In this document: positions 33,069 to 42,128 of the stretch, in pieces
Layout of the letters: each line of letters starts with the position of its first letter
Position numbering within the stretch: the first letter of the stretch is position 1
The notes under the pieces: model-generated
Told to the model about the DNA's origin: nothing
What the model saw: the letters and a program-made list of their open reading frames with translations, nothing else
The model's database searches: none
DNA from: DASRDB01 sp035652815
Lineage (GTDB): Bacteria > Chloroflexota > Ktedonobacteria > Ktedonobacterales > Ktedonobacteraceae
Assembly (NCBI GenBank): GCA_035652815.1
Contig: DASRDB010000009.1
Coordinates: forward strand, 62,001 to 126,000
Direction: 5' to 3'
DNA length: 64,000 nt
Translations under genes and position numbers: made by a program

Positions 33069-34361
33069 TTAAAAAACCCGTTCGCCCTCTACCCACGTTC
33101 CCACAATCACACCCGCCGATGCGCCAAAAAACAGCACATCCAACACATCCTGTTCGCTCCAACCATCCAGCATCGGGTGCTTCAAATCAATCGCCACGAA
33201 ATCCGCCAGCTTGCCAGGAGCGATACTCCCCGCTTCAATCCCCAACGCCGCCGCCCCATTACGAGTGCCATAATTCAGTAGGAGCGGCCCAGGAGACTCC
33301 ATCTCCCCTGCTACCAGCACGCGCCGACGCTGGTAGCGCATACGGGCGCTGTATTCAGCCCAGCGTAATTCCTCGATAGGATCAAGCCGCGTATTGCTAT
33401 CCGAGCCAATCGTGAGCGGGATATGGGCAGCCAGCAGTTCAGCATAGGGCGCAATGCCATCTCCCAGATCACCCTCGGTCGTCGGACAGACGCAGACCGT
33501 ACACTCATATCGTTCCAGCAGGGCGATCTCTTGCGCGTTGGCATGGGTGGCATGCACAATCGTCGTTCGCTCGCTCAACACACCGCACCGTTCCAGCAGT
33601 TCAATCGGTGTGCAGCCAAAGGCGGCCTGGCATTGCTCAATCTCTCCCATCTGCTCATCGGCGTGAATATGCAATGGCAACTGGTGCTGCGCGCTATATT
33701 CGGCAATCGCCCGCAACCAATCCGGGGGAACGGCACGCACCGAATGTGGAGCTACCCCCATAGGCACACCTAGCGACCGCAACGCCTCGCCCCGCTCCAG
33801 ATACGCCTCGACCGAAGCATCACAAAAGCGCCGTTGCTCCGGCTCTGGTAGACGATCAAAGCCGCTCTGCGCATAGGCCGTCATCAACAGCACCACCCGT
33901 ATGCCCGCGTCCTCACCCGCCTGCAAAATCGCCTCAGACATGGCATTCGGATTATCATAAGGTGTTCCATCCGGTTGGTGATGCACGTAATGAAACTCTC
34001 CTACCGTCGTGTAGCCAGCCACAAGCATCTCGCGATAGGTCTTCATAGCGATTTCATATAAGCTGTCCGGGTCCAGTCGCCCCGCCTCTGCATACATAGC
34101 CCGCCGCCACGTCCAGAACGTATCTTTCTTCTCAAGCGGTCGGTGCGTATGCCCGCGTAATGCCCGTTGAAAGACATGGCTATGCACATTGACAAAGCCC
34201 GGCAGCAGAGCCGTTCCAGGCAACAACACCAGGTCGGGATAGGCCAGGTCTTCGCCACGCGGAACAACATCCACAATATGCCCCTCGTCCGAAATGGCAA
34301 CCACCATGTCAGCCTGAAGGCCGTTTTCGGTATAAACATAGTCTGGCGCGAGATATTGCAT
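33069..34361 (-). CDS. hutF: Amidohydrolase, formimidoylglutamate deiminase-like (HutF)
   Basis: Zinc-dependent amidohydrolase. HutF converts N-formimidoyl-glutamate to N-formylglutamate in histidine breakdown. 430 residues: N-terminal composite domain, metal site PGFVNVHSHVFQRALRGH, the HutF-typical DTFWTWRRAMY, then HIHADEQ, VHATHA and IGSDSNTR ends of the barrel. The start at ATG 34361 is set by GGGGA five bases upstream. No other hut gene lies nearby, so the pathway link rests on sequence likeness only; a related guanine/ammelide-type deaminase remains possible. Confidence 0.88.
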   Translation of the reverse strand: MQYLAPDYVYTENGLQADMVVAISDEGHIVDVVPRGEDLAYPDLVLLPGTALLPGFVNVHSHVFQRALRGHTHRPLEKKDTFWTWRRAMYAEAGRLDPDSLYEIAMKTYREMLVAGYTTVGEFHYVHHQPDGTPYDNPNAMSEAILQAGEDAGIRVVLLMTAYAQSGFDRLPEPEQRRFCDASVEAYLERGEALRSLGVPMGVAPHSVRAVPPDWLRAIAEYSAQHQLPLHIHADEQMGEIEQCQAAFGCTPIELLERCGVLSERTTIVHATHANAQEIALLERYECTVCVCPTTEGDLGDGIAPYAELLAAHIPLTIGSDSNTRLDPIEELRWAEYSARMRYQRRRVLVAGEMESPGPLLLNYGTRNGAAALGIEAGSIAPGKLADFVAIDLKHPMLDGWSEQDVLDVLFFGASAGVIVGTWVEGERVF

Positions 34362-34390
34362 AGTATTCCCCACATTTCAAATGATATTTA

Positions 34391-37339
34391 TTATAGCGCT
34401 CCCGCATCCCCAATCAAATGAAACCCGGCCCAGAAATACGGATGTACTCTATAAGGTCGCACCGAGGTACGGGCGCGAGCCAGAAACGCTCTTTGCGCAC
34501 CCGCAAGGGCAGCAGCCTTGCTGAAATCACTCAACAGGACCTGGTAGAACATCTCCATTAGTTCGGCGCTACTCGCGTCATCGACCTTCCACAGTGTCGG
34601 CAAAATCGAGGCTGCTCCGGCGTAGAGGAAGCCGCGCCCCAGGCCGATTACTTCATCCACGCCTCCAACAACCGCCCGGCCCGTTTCGCAGGCGCTCAGC
34701 GTGACGAGCGAACATGAGGAGAGATCAAGGTTAAAGACTTCGATGGTGCTTAACTGGCGATCGGCCAGCTTGATATGCGAGAAGTTGGGCGCGTCCAGGC
34801 GGAACATGCCGTGTGCCGCGATATGCACCACCGGACAGCGCGGCCCCGCCTCCTGTAGCAACGTCGTCGTAGCAGCTTCATTAATCGCGCAGATGCCACC
34901 TAGCTGTCGCGCTACTGCTTCTGCCTCCTGCTTCGCATAGGCCAGGCGACCGCCATCAGTCAGGCCCAGCACCAGCGAATTGCGCAAATGCGCACCCTTT
35001 GCGCGAATCCGCTTGCCACGCTGGCGACAGAGATCATAGAGGCCCGCCGCCGGAAGATACGACACATTCAGATGCTCGACCACGAACTGCACTCCATCAA
35101 ACAGGCAGTGGAACGGCAGGTAATGCAGCATGCCATAAGGCACAATCACCAGGTGCTGGCAGTCGCCCAGTTCGGAAGCCACTGGCTTCAACAGCAGGTC
35201 ATAGAGTCGCTGGAGCAATCCCAGGCTGTTCTCCTGCAAGCCAGCAAAGGCCGCCGCTCGATCTTCTGCCCCACTGGCCTGCGCCGCCAGATCAAGATTG
35301 ACACGCCACAGCGCGAAAAGCCGCTCAAGTTTGGGTACTGCTCCTTCGATAACCCGCACATCTACCCCGCTGCGTGTCAGTAAAAAGATATAGAGGTCTG
35401 TATCCGTAAGGTAGTATTCCAGCACCAGCGTCGAGCGGTCTATCTTCTGCCACAAGGTCGTCACAATACTATCTGTCCAATGCGAGCGAGCGCGGGATGA
35501 AAGGTCTCCAGCCTGGCGTAGCTGCATTTGCTCAAGCAACTGCTCGATGCCCCGCTCCCGCTTCTGTAACTCCTGACGCGCCTCTCCAGGCTTCATAGCG
35601 CGAATACGCATCAATGTGGTATCGCCAAAGTTGGTCTCGCTTTCGCTCTCGTAGACTACTGTGCTGTACCAGGCCTGTTCCTCGCGCAGGCGCTTCAGGT
35701 CTTCCAGGATAGCCTCGCTGTCCTTATCGGCGGCCCGCAGGCGAATATCGATGTTGTTGCGCAGGTAGTCGCCCAGCACGCGCGATTTGGCCTTTTCTAC
35801 ATAGACCAGCGCCTCGTTCACCTTCTGGCATCTCAAAGCAAGCGTAACCGCCCGGCGGTACACATCACCTTTATCCTGGAGAAACCCCGTCCGCTCATCC
35901 AGCACGAGATGGCTCTGCACATCCTCGATGCCGCGAATTGCCCGGTCATAATAGCGTGCCGCCGCTTCCAGGTCTTGATGATGCTCAGCAATCTGCCCAA
36001 GCAGGTAATCACAGCGATATTTCAGGTCGAGCAGCCCCTGGCTCTGGGCAATATCCCATGCCTGGTTGCATAATTCCCTCGCGGTGACGGTATCACCCTT
36101 ATTCGCCATAATGCGCGCCTGTAAGAGAGCCGCTTTGGCCAGCAAGGGATACGACTCCTGTTCAGCAAACGCATCTGCCGCCCGCGATACTTCGCGCAGG
36201 CTGATATCATACTGTCCATCCACGAAATACAGCTCCGCCTGATAGAGGCAAACTCGCGCCGCCAGCCGCATGAAACCCATGCCCTCAAGAATAGCACGCG
36301 CCTCACCCAACTTCTCAGCAGCGTCACGCAAATTGCCCAGCAACATTGCCGCTTCAGCCTGATCGGTAAGCGTCAGAGCCAGAACCTGGCGGTCCCCCGG
36401 CGATCTTCTAAAATAGGCCGCCGCCTCTTCCGCCAGTTCGTAGGCCTCCTGAGCGCGATTAAGATGCAGCAAACAGGAGCAAATCCTTTGAGCCACTTCA
36501 GCAGATTGTGGAATCATGTCATGACGCCGGAAAATGTCGCGACAGAGATTGAAGAGCAGCAAGGCCTTGCTATAGTGGCCCTGGGCGGCGTAAATCGAAG
36601 CAATATTGAAATCCTCGCGGGCTACCGCGATCTCCTGTCCGGCTTGCGCCGCGAACGTGGCCCGCGCCTGCTCGTGTAGCGTAACCGCCTCGCGAAAGCG
36701 GCCCATCGCTTCCAGAATCACCGCCTTGTTGCCCTTCGCGCGCGCAACATGCAAAGCAACGTCTTTATGATGCTTCTGGTAGGTCTCAATAGCGCGGTCT
36801 GAAAGACTCAACGCCTGTTTGTACTGCCCCATCTCATAATGGATCATCGCCGCGTTGACATCAATCTGACCAGCACGCAGGAAATTATTATGGCGCAGAA
36901 AAATTTCACGTGCCGCCGCCGCATCAGCCAGCGCCTCAGCGAAGCGATTCAATTGCAGGCAGGCGCTCACCCGGCCAATGCGCGTGCGCGCCCAGCCGAC
37001 TTCATCCCCAAGCTCCAGAAATTCCTTACCGGCGGCGTCAAGATAGGTCAGGGCATCCCGCTCGCGCTCCATCCGGCGCAGCGCATCCCCTCGCGTCATC
37101 AGACCAAGCGCATAGACATTTCTATCCTGGAGCAAGTCGCCAATCGAAAGCAAATGCCCGGCCAGTCCGTATGATATCTCCGTATCTTTTGTCCACTGAT
37201 TATCAGCCGTTTGCTTGAGCAGCTTGACCAGCTCATCTATTTGATCGTAATCGAGCAAAGGAAGTTCGTTTTGTAATAAGAACCGTCCTTCTTCCTCGTT
37301 CATCTGGCGAAGTACGGCAACCAGTTTTTGCGGTGTCAT
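34391..37339 (-). CDS. TPR-repeat protein with C-terminal CHAT (caspase-like) protease domain
   Basis: A likely cysteine protease with a long sensor array. About 982 residues: about 10-14 TPR-like helix pairs from residue 80 to 520, a linker helix region, and a CHAT domain over the last 330. The catalytic pair is intact: His in PVVHIAAHGMF and Cys in VTLSACETGRAVV, followed by GRGFLYAGAASILPTLWKVDD. The ATG at 37339 has only a weak ribosome site; a longer ORF to 37489 is unlikely. A terminator (37491-37526) separates it from the anti-sigma gene, so it has its own promoter though it belongs to a cluster with the sigma and anti-sigma genes. Confidence 0.9.
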   Translation of the reverse strand: MTPQKLVAVLRQMNEEEGRFLLQNELPLLDYDQIDELVKLLKQTADNQWTKDTEISYGLAGHLLSIGDLLQDRNVYALGLMTRGDALRRMERERDALTYLDAAGKEFLELGDEVGWARTRIGRVSACLQLNRFAEALADAAAAREIFLRHNNFLRAGQIDVNAAMIHYEMGQYKQALSLSDRAIETYQKHHKDVALHVARAKGNKAVILEAMGRFREAVTLHEQARATFAAQAGQEIAVAREDFNIASIYAAQGHYSKALLLFNLCRDIFRRHDMIPQSAEVAQRICSCLLHLNRAQEAYELAEEAAAYFRRSPGDRQVLALTLTDQAEAAMLLGNLRDAAEKLGEARAILEGMGFMRLAARVCLYQAELYFVDGQYDISLREVSRAADAFAEQESYPLLAKAALLQARIMANKGDTVTARELCNQAWDIAQSQGLLDLKYRCDYLLGQIAEHHQDLEAAARYYDRAIRGIEDVQSHLVLDERTGFLQDKGDVYRRAVTLALRCQKVNEALVYVEKAKSRVLGDYLRNNIDIRLRAADKDSEAILEDLKRLREEQAWYSTVVYESESETNFGDTTLMRIRAMKPGEARQELQKRERGIEQLLEQMQLRQAGDLSSRARSHWTDSIVTTLWQKIDRSTLVLEYYLTDTDLYIFLLTRSGVDVRVIEGAVPKLERLFALWRVNLDLAAQASGAEDRAAAFAGLQENSLGLLQRLYDLLLKPVASELGDCQHLVIVPYGMLHYLPFHCLFDGVQFVVEHLNVSYLPAAGLYDLCRQRGKRIRAKGAHLRNSLVLGLTDGGRLAYAKQEAEAVARQLGGICAINEAATTTLLQEAGPRCPVVHIAAHGMFRLDAPNFSHIKLADRQLSTIEVFNLDLSSCSLVTLSACETGRAVVGGVDEVIGLGRGFLYAGAASILPTLWKVDDASSAELMEMFYQVLLSDFSKAAALAGAQRAFLARARTSVRPYRVHPYFWAGFHLIGDAGAL

Positions 37340-37490
37340 TGCAACATTATTTCCGCTAATTGCGCAGACCTTTATACAAAGAATACGCTCTCTACATCCA
37401 GCATTTGCGCCCCACTCCCCCGTAACCACAGCCGGTGCGATTATTCTATCATGTAGTATAAACGCGCGTCTATGCGCTTTATGAGGCAAT

Positions 37491-37526
37491 AAAAATGCTC
37501 ACGCCCTCATTATAAGCATGAGCATT
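37491..37526 (-). terminator. Terminator between anti-sigma and CHAT genes
   Basis: AATGCTCA / TGAGCATT (8 bp, 17-base loop) followed on the minus strand by TTTATTG. It separates the two transcripts. Confidence 0.6.
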
Positions 37527-37607
37527 CACTTCAGAAATCCCTGTTGGTTTTAGCACATCTCGATCTATCATACTACTCTTTTCAGAGTAGGGTTAAGCTC
37601 GATCCGC

Positions 37608-38414
37608 TCAATCCTCCAGCACAACCAGCAGTTGTTCGATCACAATCGTGCTTTCAGCAAGTTGCAACTCCAGCGTGTAGGTGCCTGGAGCAACCGGTGA
37701 AAAGACAAAGTTACCGAGGTCATCGATCTGCTGCATATATGTTTGGCCACCGGATGATAGCAACTGCACCTGCGCGCCCTCTAGCGCTTCCAGGGTCGCC
37801 CCTTTGCGCGTAACAAACCCGATCAGTTGCAGGGCATCGTTTCGCCCATTGACTCGTTCCACCTGGATAGAAATAGTCAGGTCTTCAGCAGCGTATCGCC
37901 TCGGCCAGGTGACAAGCGAAGTGGTAGTACGCTGGTATGCCAGACGCGGTTGCTGTGGAATCAGAGTCGCAATGATTCGCCGCACCTGCTGGCTGGCCGC
38001 ATTACCCAGGCCTCGCATAACTTGCCTTACATCTTGCGCCTGTCCATGATGATTCTGCCGCCGCGCATGAACAGCAACTGGAGGCGCTAGAAACGGATCG
38101 TTTTCCAGAAACCCTGCCAGCGCTGCGACTTCTTCTGCACAAAGAACGCATCGGGTCAAATGCAGCCTGATAGCATTATTCTGTTCGTTGCTGAGCAGGC
38201 CAAGTTGATATTCGCCAAGTATTTGACTGGGTGGGCATTCCCACCGGTAGAGTCTTTGTACTAATGAGCGTTCCAAACCGCGATAGTCGGCAACCTTCGC
38301 CGAGCAGCCGGGACAGCGTGCAAGGTGCTGCTCGACTACCGGCCTGACCCTCTCCCCTGCCAGGTACGCAAGCAGTTCCTCATCGCGGATAATACCCGGT
38401 TCATTACACTCCAT
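37608..38414 (-). CDS. Zinc-finger anti-sigma factor with C-terminal beta domain
   Basis: Probable regulator of the sigma factor just upstream. 268 residues. There are two HC2-type zinc motifs: H-x3-C-x2-C (HLARCPGC, about 30-37) and H-x3-C-x2-C (HLTRCVLC, about 85-92), the anti-sigma pattern. No membrane helix is seen, so it seems cytoplasmic. The last 80 residues form a carboxypeptidase-regulatory-like beta-sandwich (VTRKGATLEALEGAQVQLL ... GTYTLELQL). The start at ATG 38414 follows AAGGAAAAG. Two zinc motifs in one protein are unusual and may give two docking sites. Confidence 0.85.
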   Translation of the reverse strand: MECNEPGIIRDEELLAYLAGERVRPVVEQHLARCPGCSAKVADYRGLERSLVQRLYRWECPPSQILGEYQLGLLSNEQNNAIRLHLTRCVLCAEEVAALAGFLENDPFLAPPVAVHARRQNHHGQAQDVRQVMRGLGNAASQQVRRIIATLIPQQPRLAYQRTTTSLVTWPRRYAAEDLTISIQVERVNGRNDALQLIGFVTRKGATLEALEGAQVQLLSSGGQTYMQQIDDLGNFVFSPVAPGTYTLELQLAESTIVIEQLLVVLED

Positions 38415-38709
38415 GAGCTTTTCCTTATAAGCAATGGATAGATTAAGACGACTACAACCTGGTCGGCACTACTCGCTCCAACTACGTCGACAGTTACCAG
38501 GCTGGAAGCAGACTCTGCTCCCCTGTATCACAAGAGTCGTCCCTGCTGAAGAGTACCCTGTTGCCTTCTGGCGATCTCCCCTTCCGCCGGTTAGCAATCC
38601 ACTGCTCAGCAGGCCCAATTTCTTTATTCACCTCAATAAACGAACGCCTTTGCTATTTTGGTAGCTACCTTTGGGCAAAGATAGGAACAATAGCTTTGAC
38701 GTTCGCGCA

Positions 38710-39474
38710 TTAGCTATGTTTAAATAACGCTTGCAAGCGGCGATTGCGCCTCAGCCGCTCCAACACATTACGTTTGATGCGATAGACATCCTCCACCGAG
38801 GGGAAAAGGCGGCGATGCTGGCTGCTGATTTCGCTCGGCTTCATGCCCTGCACATACGCCAGGTAGATCAGCATGCGCTCATCCTCCCCGTTCAATTCCT
38901 CCTGAATCACCTGCCACAGACCCTGCGCGGAAATATTCGACACCACATCATCAGCAGGATCATCCGAAGCTGGCTCCTGCTCGATGGTTTCCAGCGTCTC
39001 CTCGTACTGGCGCGCCTGTCGCGAACGCACTTCGTCGGCGATCACACTATGCACGCACATCTTGAGATACTTCAATACTGCCGCCAGCGAGTCAAAATTA
39101 TCCATCTTGGCCGGTGTCAGCGCCTGCGAAAATTTCGCGAACGCCGCGTTAACCAGCGGTCCACTTCCATCCTGCCCCAGCATAGGAGCCGCACTTTGAT
39201 GCTGGTTCACCCAGGTCAACACGAGCGGCGCGTACTGCTGGTAAATACTGGCCCATGCATCCTCATCGCGCTTGACAATCGCCCGCCGGAATAACTCCAG
39301 ACAATATCTATCATTAGAGACGCTCTGCCTGAGAAATTTATTGGTCTCTTCGGAGCAACAGCGCGCAAGTTCATTGACCGATAGCTGCTCCACCGGAGGG
39401 ACTTCACTGGTATATCCTCCCACACTGGAGCCTGAGCCAGGTAGATGAGAGGGATTACGCGACTCCATCGACAT
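38710..39474 (-). CDS. Sigma-70 family RNA polymerase sigma factor (ECF-like)
   Basis: 254 residues. Region 2 starts at about residue 65 (AIVKRDEDAWASIYQQYAPLVLTWV), with the -10 contacting segment LKYLKMCVHSVIADEVRSR. Region 4 occupies the C-terminus (MKPSEISSQHRRLFPSVEDVYRIKRNVLERLRR). A Ser/Gly-rich N-terminal tail of about 55 residues is not usual for ECF sigmas. GGGAAG lies before the ATG. The anti-sigma gene begins 295 bases downstream on the same strand. The predicted targets would share a promoter with the sigma or CHAT gene; I could not find a repeated motif by eye. Confidence 0.88.
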   Translation of the reverse strand: MSMESRNPSHLPGSGSSVGGYTSEVPPVEQLSVNELARCCSEETNKFLRQSVSNDRYCLELFRRAIVKRDEDAWASIYQQYAPLVLTWVNQHQSAAPMLGQDGSGPLVNAAFAKFSQALTPAKMDNFDSLAAVLKYLKMCVHSVIADEVRSRQARQYEETLETIEQEPASDDPADDVVSNISAQGLWQVIQEELNGEDERMLIYLAYVQGMKPSEISSQHRRLFPSVEDVYRIKRNVLERLRRNRRLQALFKHS

Positions 39475-39839
39475 TCGCTTCCCGCTTCCAATTAACTAGG
39501 AAATCTCGACGCTTAGGAAGTATATCATGTGAAAAGGCAGCAGACAAGGTTTTCGACCCACGCTACACTTGCCTGCGCGCCTGCAAGATACTACAGCTTT
39601 TCTATTACCCTGTACGATTCTGCACACGCACAGTATCGTATTCACCCAAAAGTACTTTTTGACACAACTTGAAACAGCATAAGATAAATGTCCTATTCGC
39701 TTTTCATGTATTTGTCATACTCTGACTTTTATGCTATGCTGAACACAATCCACGACTTATCAACATACTTACGCTCATAGAAGTATGTCTGGAATGGAAG
39801 GAATACTTCATTAGAGAGGTATGGTGGAGCATTAAAGCT
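39475..39839. other. Divergent regulatory spacer
   Basis: Between the sigma-factor gene (-) and the DUF4388 gene (+). AT-rich, no gene. It contains the predicted promoter at 39712-39740 and a second TTGACA (39659) with TAAGAT at only 15-base spacing. Confidence 0.5.
39712..39740 (+). promoter_or_regulatory. Predicted promoter of the DUF4388-receptor unit
   Basis: TTGTCA (39712-39717), 17-base spacer, TATGCT (39735-39740). Confidence 0.55.
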
Positions 39840-40439
39840 ATGCCACAGCAGCCAGCAACCGAGACGGATAGGCTTGCCAATGTCATTCAGGTCATTTCAC
39901 TGGGCCGGAAGACGGGAACGCTGACCGTTGAGCGTCGTATTGGTTCAGAGGCTGAAAAGGGCATAATCATATTTGTGAATGGACAGATGACAGAGGCCAG
40001 TGTCAGGCAACTAACAGGTGTTGCTGCTTTTCAGTGGCTCTCCACCTGGGGACCCTGTTTGTTTACTTTTACATCAGGTGAAGTGTCCACCCATCAGGGA
40101 TCATCTTCCCCCGTTCCACATGGCAGTAGACCTGTGCCGGATACCAATCCACGCTTACGCACGCAGCCACTGCCAATCTCAAAGGGGCATGATATGCATG
40201 CAACAGGGCCGCAGCCTGTACCTGCCAGCGTACAGACCGCTCCCTATCACCTTCGTTCTCTTGACGATGGCTTGCAACGCATTGCGTTTGCAGGCCTTTC
40301 CCGGGCGCATAGACGCTTATTTTTGCTGATTGATGGCTTTCGCCCCACAACCGAGCTTATACGCTTGATGGGCCGCAGCCAGGCAGAGGTGGAATCACTA
40401 CTCCAGGATTTAGAACGTGCCGGTGTCATTCGTCGATGA
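39840..40439 (+). CDS. DUF4388 domain protein
   Basis: 199 residues. The N-terminal 90 residues match the DUF4388 (PATAN-like) pattern: an early LANVIQVISLGRKTGTLTVERR, then GIIIFVNGQMTEASVRQLTGVAAFQWLSTW. A Pro/His-rich linker and a second winged-helix-like segment (LFLLIDGFRPTTELIRLMGRSQAEVESLLQDLERAGVIRR) follow. DUF4388 proteins occur in gliding and two-component systems where they are thought to bind regulators. It starts 34 bases before the Cache receptor gene on the same strand, so the two are probably one unit. A GGTGGAG site lies 10-13 bases before the ATG. Confidence 0.85.
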   Translation: MPQQPATETDRLANVIQVISLGRKTGTLTVERRIGSEAEKGIIIFVNGQMTEASVRQLTGVAAFQWLSTWGPCLFTFTSGEVSTHQGSSSPVPHGSRPVPDTNPRLRTQPLPISKGHDMHATGPQPVPASVQTAPYHLRSLDDGLQRIAFAGLSRAHRRLFLLIDGFRPTTELIRLMGRSQAEVESLLQDLERAGVIRR

Positions 40440-40472
40440 CACTCCACCCTTGAATAAGGATGGTTTACTCAT

Positions 40473-41978
40473 ATGGAACAACAAGCATCACTGCAACGAC
40501 GCAGGCGAGGCATCTCCCTCTCACTGCGAGTTTCACTCTTGCTCATGTTCGCAGCTATTGCGCCGCTGCTTGTCACTTTGCTTGTGAGTGAGTTACTCAC
40601 ACGCCCTACTCTTATTTCTCAAGCAAACACTGCCATGCAAACGGACGCGCAATCGCGTGTGCAATTGATCGATACGTATCTCTCCGAACGCATGCTCGAC
40701 GCGGAAACACTCACTCAGGTTCCTACAGTGCAGCAGTTTCTCGCGCTTCCCCCACAGCAGGTGACGCTGGATGCGCAACGTCATGCTTTGTATGCCCTGG
40801 CTGCCGGTCTTTTCCGCGACCATCGCTATACTGACTGGGCGCTCTTTAATGTCAAAGGCAACCTGCGTCTCTATTATCCGCCCACGCTTCCACCACAAGT
40901 CCACGGACGCTATCTTGTGCCACCAGAAGAACTACAGGCCGTCACTTCTGGGAAGGTCGTCATTTCTCCGGTCTACTACAATCCCGGCAGCCATAAAGCA
41001 TCAGTAGATATCTACGCTCCTATTTCCGATTCAGCCACCGCCACGCCCGTATTATTGGGCTTTATTCGCGCCACGCTCAACATTGATTACATCTGGTCCA
41101 TTGTCAATAGCGACAAAGGCGCGAACGGAGACGGAAGTAACGCCTTCATCGTAGATGAAAACGGCGTGCGTATCGCTGATACCAACCCTTCGCTCCTCTT
41201 TACTGCAACCGCGCCGCTCTCGCCAGATGTGCAGCAGACAATCAGCGCTGAGGCCCGTTATGGAAGCTCCAATCCAGTAGCCGTCAAAGCAGACAGCAAG
41301 CCAATTCAACTACACCAGAACACGACCGGGCAGTTGATTCCCGCCGGACAATCCAACACCTATGAAATCGCGCAGCGCGCCACTACAAAGGTGCCCTGGA
41401 CATATATCGTCCTCAGTCCGGTCAGCACAGTAACAGCCATTGCCGACCGGCAGCTTTTCAGCACCTGCATCATCGCCTTCGTTGTCCTGCTAATCGCCGC
41501 GCTTGCCGGTCTCGGCACCGGGCAATACATCACACGCCCGATTCTTCAAGCGGTGGAACGCCTGCGCCGCAGCACCACCTCGCTAAACACATTGGCAACC
41601 AAGCAGCAGAGCGCGGCCTCTGAACAAACCTGGGTAATCGATTCCTCCCAGGTCGGCCTGCAATCCGTACAGTATTATACCGAAGCTACCCGAATCGCGG
41701 CCCACAAACTGCGCGAAATGGGCACAGGCATGCTCAATAACCTGAATCATCAGAACGAACAGTCAATTCGACACATACTCGCGCAGATGATTAATGCCGC
41801 CGATTACATCGAAAAAGCCGTCCATTATCAGGCAACCAGCAACGAGAAGTTGGCAACCGCCATCAAAGTAACCACTCAGGTGAACGAACAGCTAAAAGAG
41901 GGTGCGACTTCGGCAAGCGATGCCGCCGCACAGCTTGAGCAGGTCGTCAACGAACTGCGCCAGGTGGTTGGGAAATAA
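40473..41978 (+). CDS. Cache-domain membrane receptor with HAMP-like linker and no output domain
   Basis: 501 residues: a basic N-terminus, helix 1 (about 19-42), an outer sensing region of about 280 residues of the double-Cache kind (with DWALFNVKGNLRLYYPP and VSTVTAIADRQ), helix 2 (about 328-350), a HAMP-like start (ITRPILQAVERLRRS) and a C-terminal coiled coil. I see no histidine-kinase, GGDEF, or chemotaxis hairpin (EIxxI..IxxIAxQTNLLALNA) motif. It may signal through a partner, the obvious candidate being the DUF4388 protein upstream. The start is ATG 40473. Confidence 0.85.
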   Translation: MEQQASLQRRRRGISLSLRVSLLLMFAAIAPLLVTLLVSELLTRPTLISQANTAMQTDAQSRVQLIDTYLSERMLDAETLTQVPTVQQFLALPPQQVTLDAQRHALYALAAGLFRDHRYTDWALFNVKGNLRLYYPPTLPPQVHGRYLVPPEELQAVTSGKVVISPVYYNPGSHKASVDIYAPISDSATATPVLLGFIRATLNIDYIWSIVNSDKGANGDGSNAFIVDENGVRIADTNPSLLFTATAPLSPDVQQTISAEARYGSSNPVAVKADSKPIQLHQNTTGQLIPAGQSNTYEIAQRATTKVPWTYIVLSPVSTVTAIADRQLFSTCIIAFVVLLIAALAGLGTGQYITRPILQAVERLRRSTTSLNTLATKQQSAASEQTWVIDSSQVGLQSVQYYTEATRIAAHKLREMGTGMLNNLNHQNEQSIRHILAQMINAADYIEKAVHYQATSNEKLATAIKVTTQVNEQLKEGATSASDAAAQLEQVVNELRQVVGK

Positions 41979-42004
41979 CATGCTATGGCACCCCTGCCTC
42001 CCAA

Positions 42005-42092
42005 TGTCATCCTTCGCTGCGCTCAGAATCTCCGGCCTCCACTGGCTCGACAGGGCAGGCGCGAGATCCTTCGCTGCGCTCAGGATGACAGG
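42005..42092. repeat. Family B palindromic repeat, copy B4, rearranged
   Basis: The right arm is canonical. In the left arm the inner 14-base core TGAGCGCAGCGAAG appears as its reverse complement, CTTCGCTGCGCTCA, so the two arms no longer form the full long stem. It lies between the convergent receptor and hydrolase genes. Confidence 0.88.
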
Positions 42093-42128
42093 CGAGCGGG
42101 GCTTTTTCATAGCATGCTGCACAGGTTG

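Noticed and set aside
37339..37489. 50 extra N-terminal residues on the CHAT protein
   Set aside because: Composition is unlike the rest and the segment reaches into the upstream terminator.
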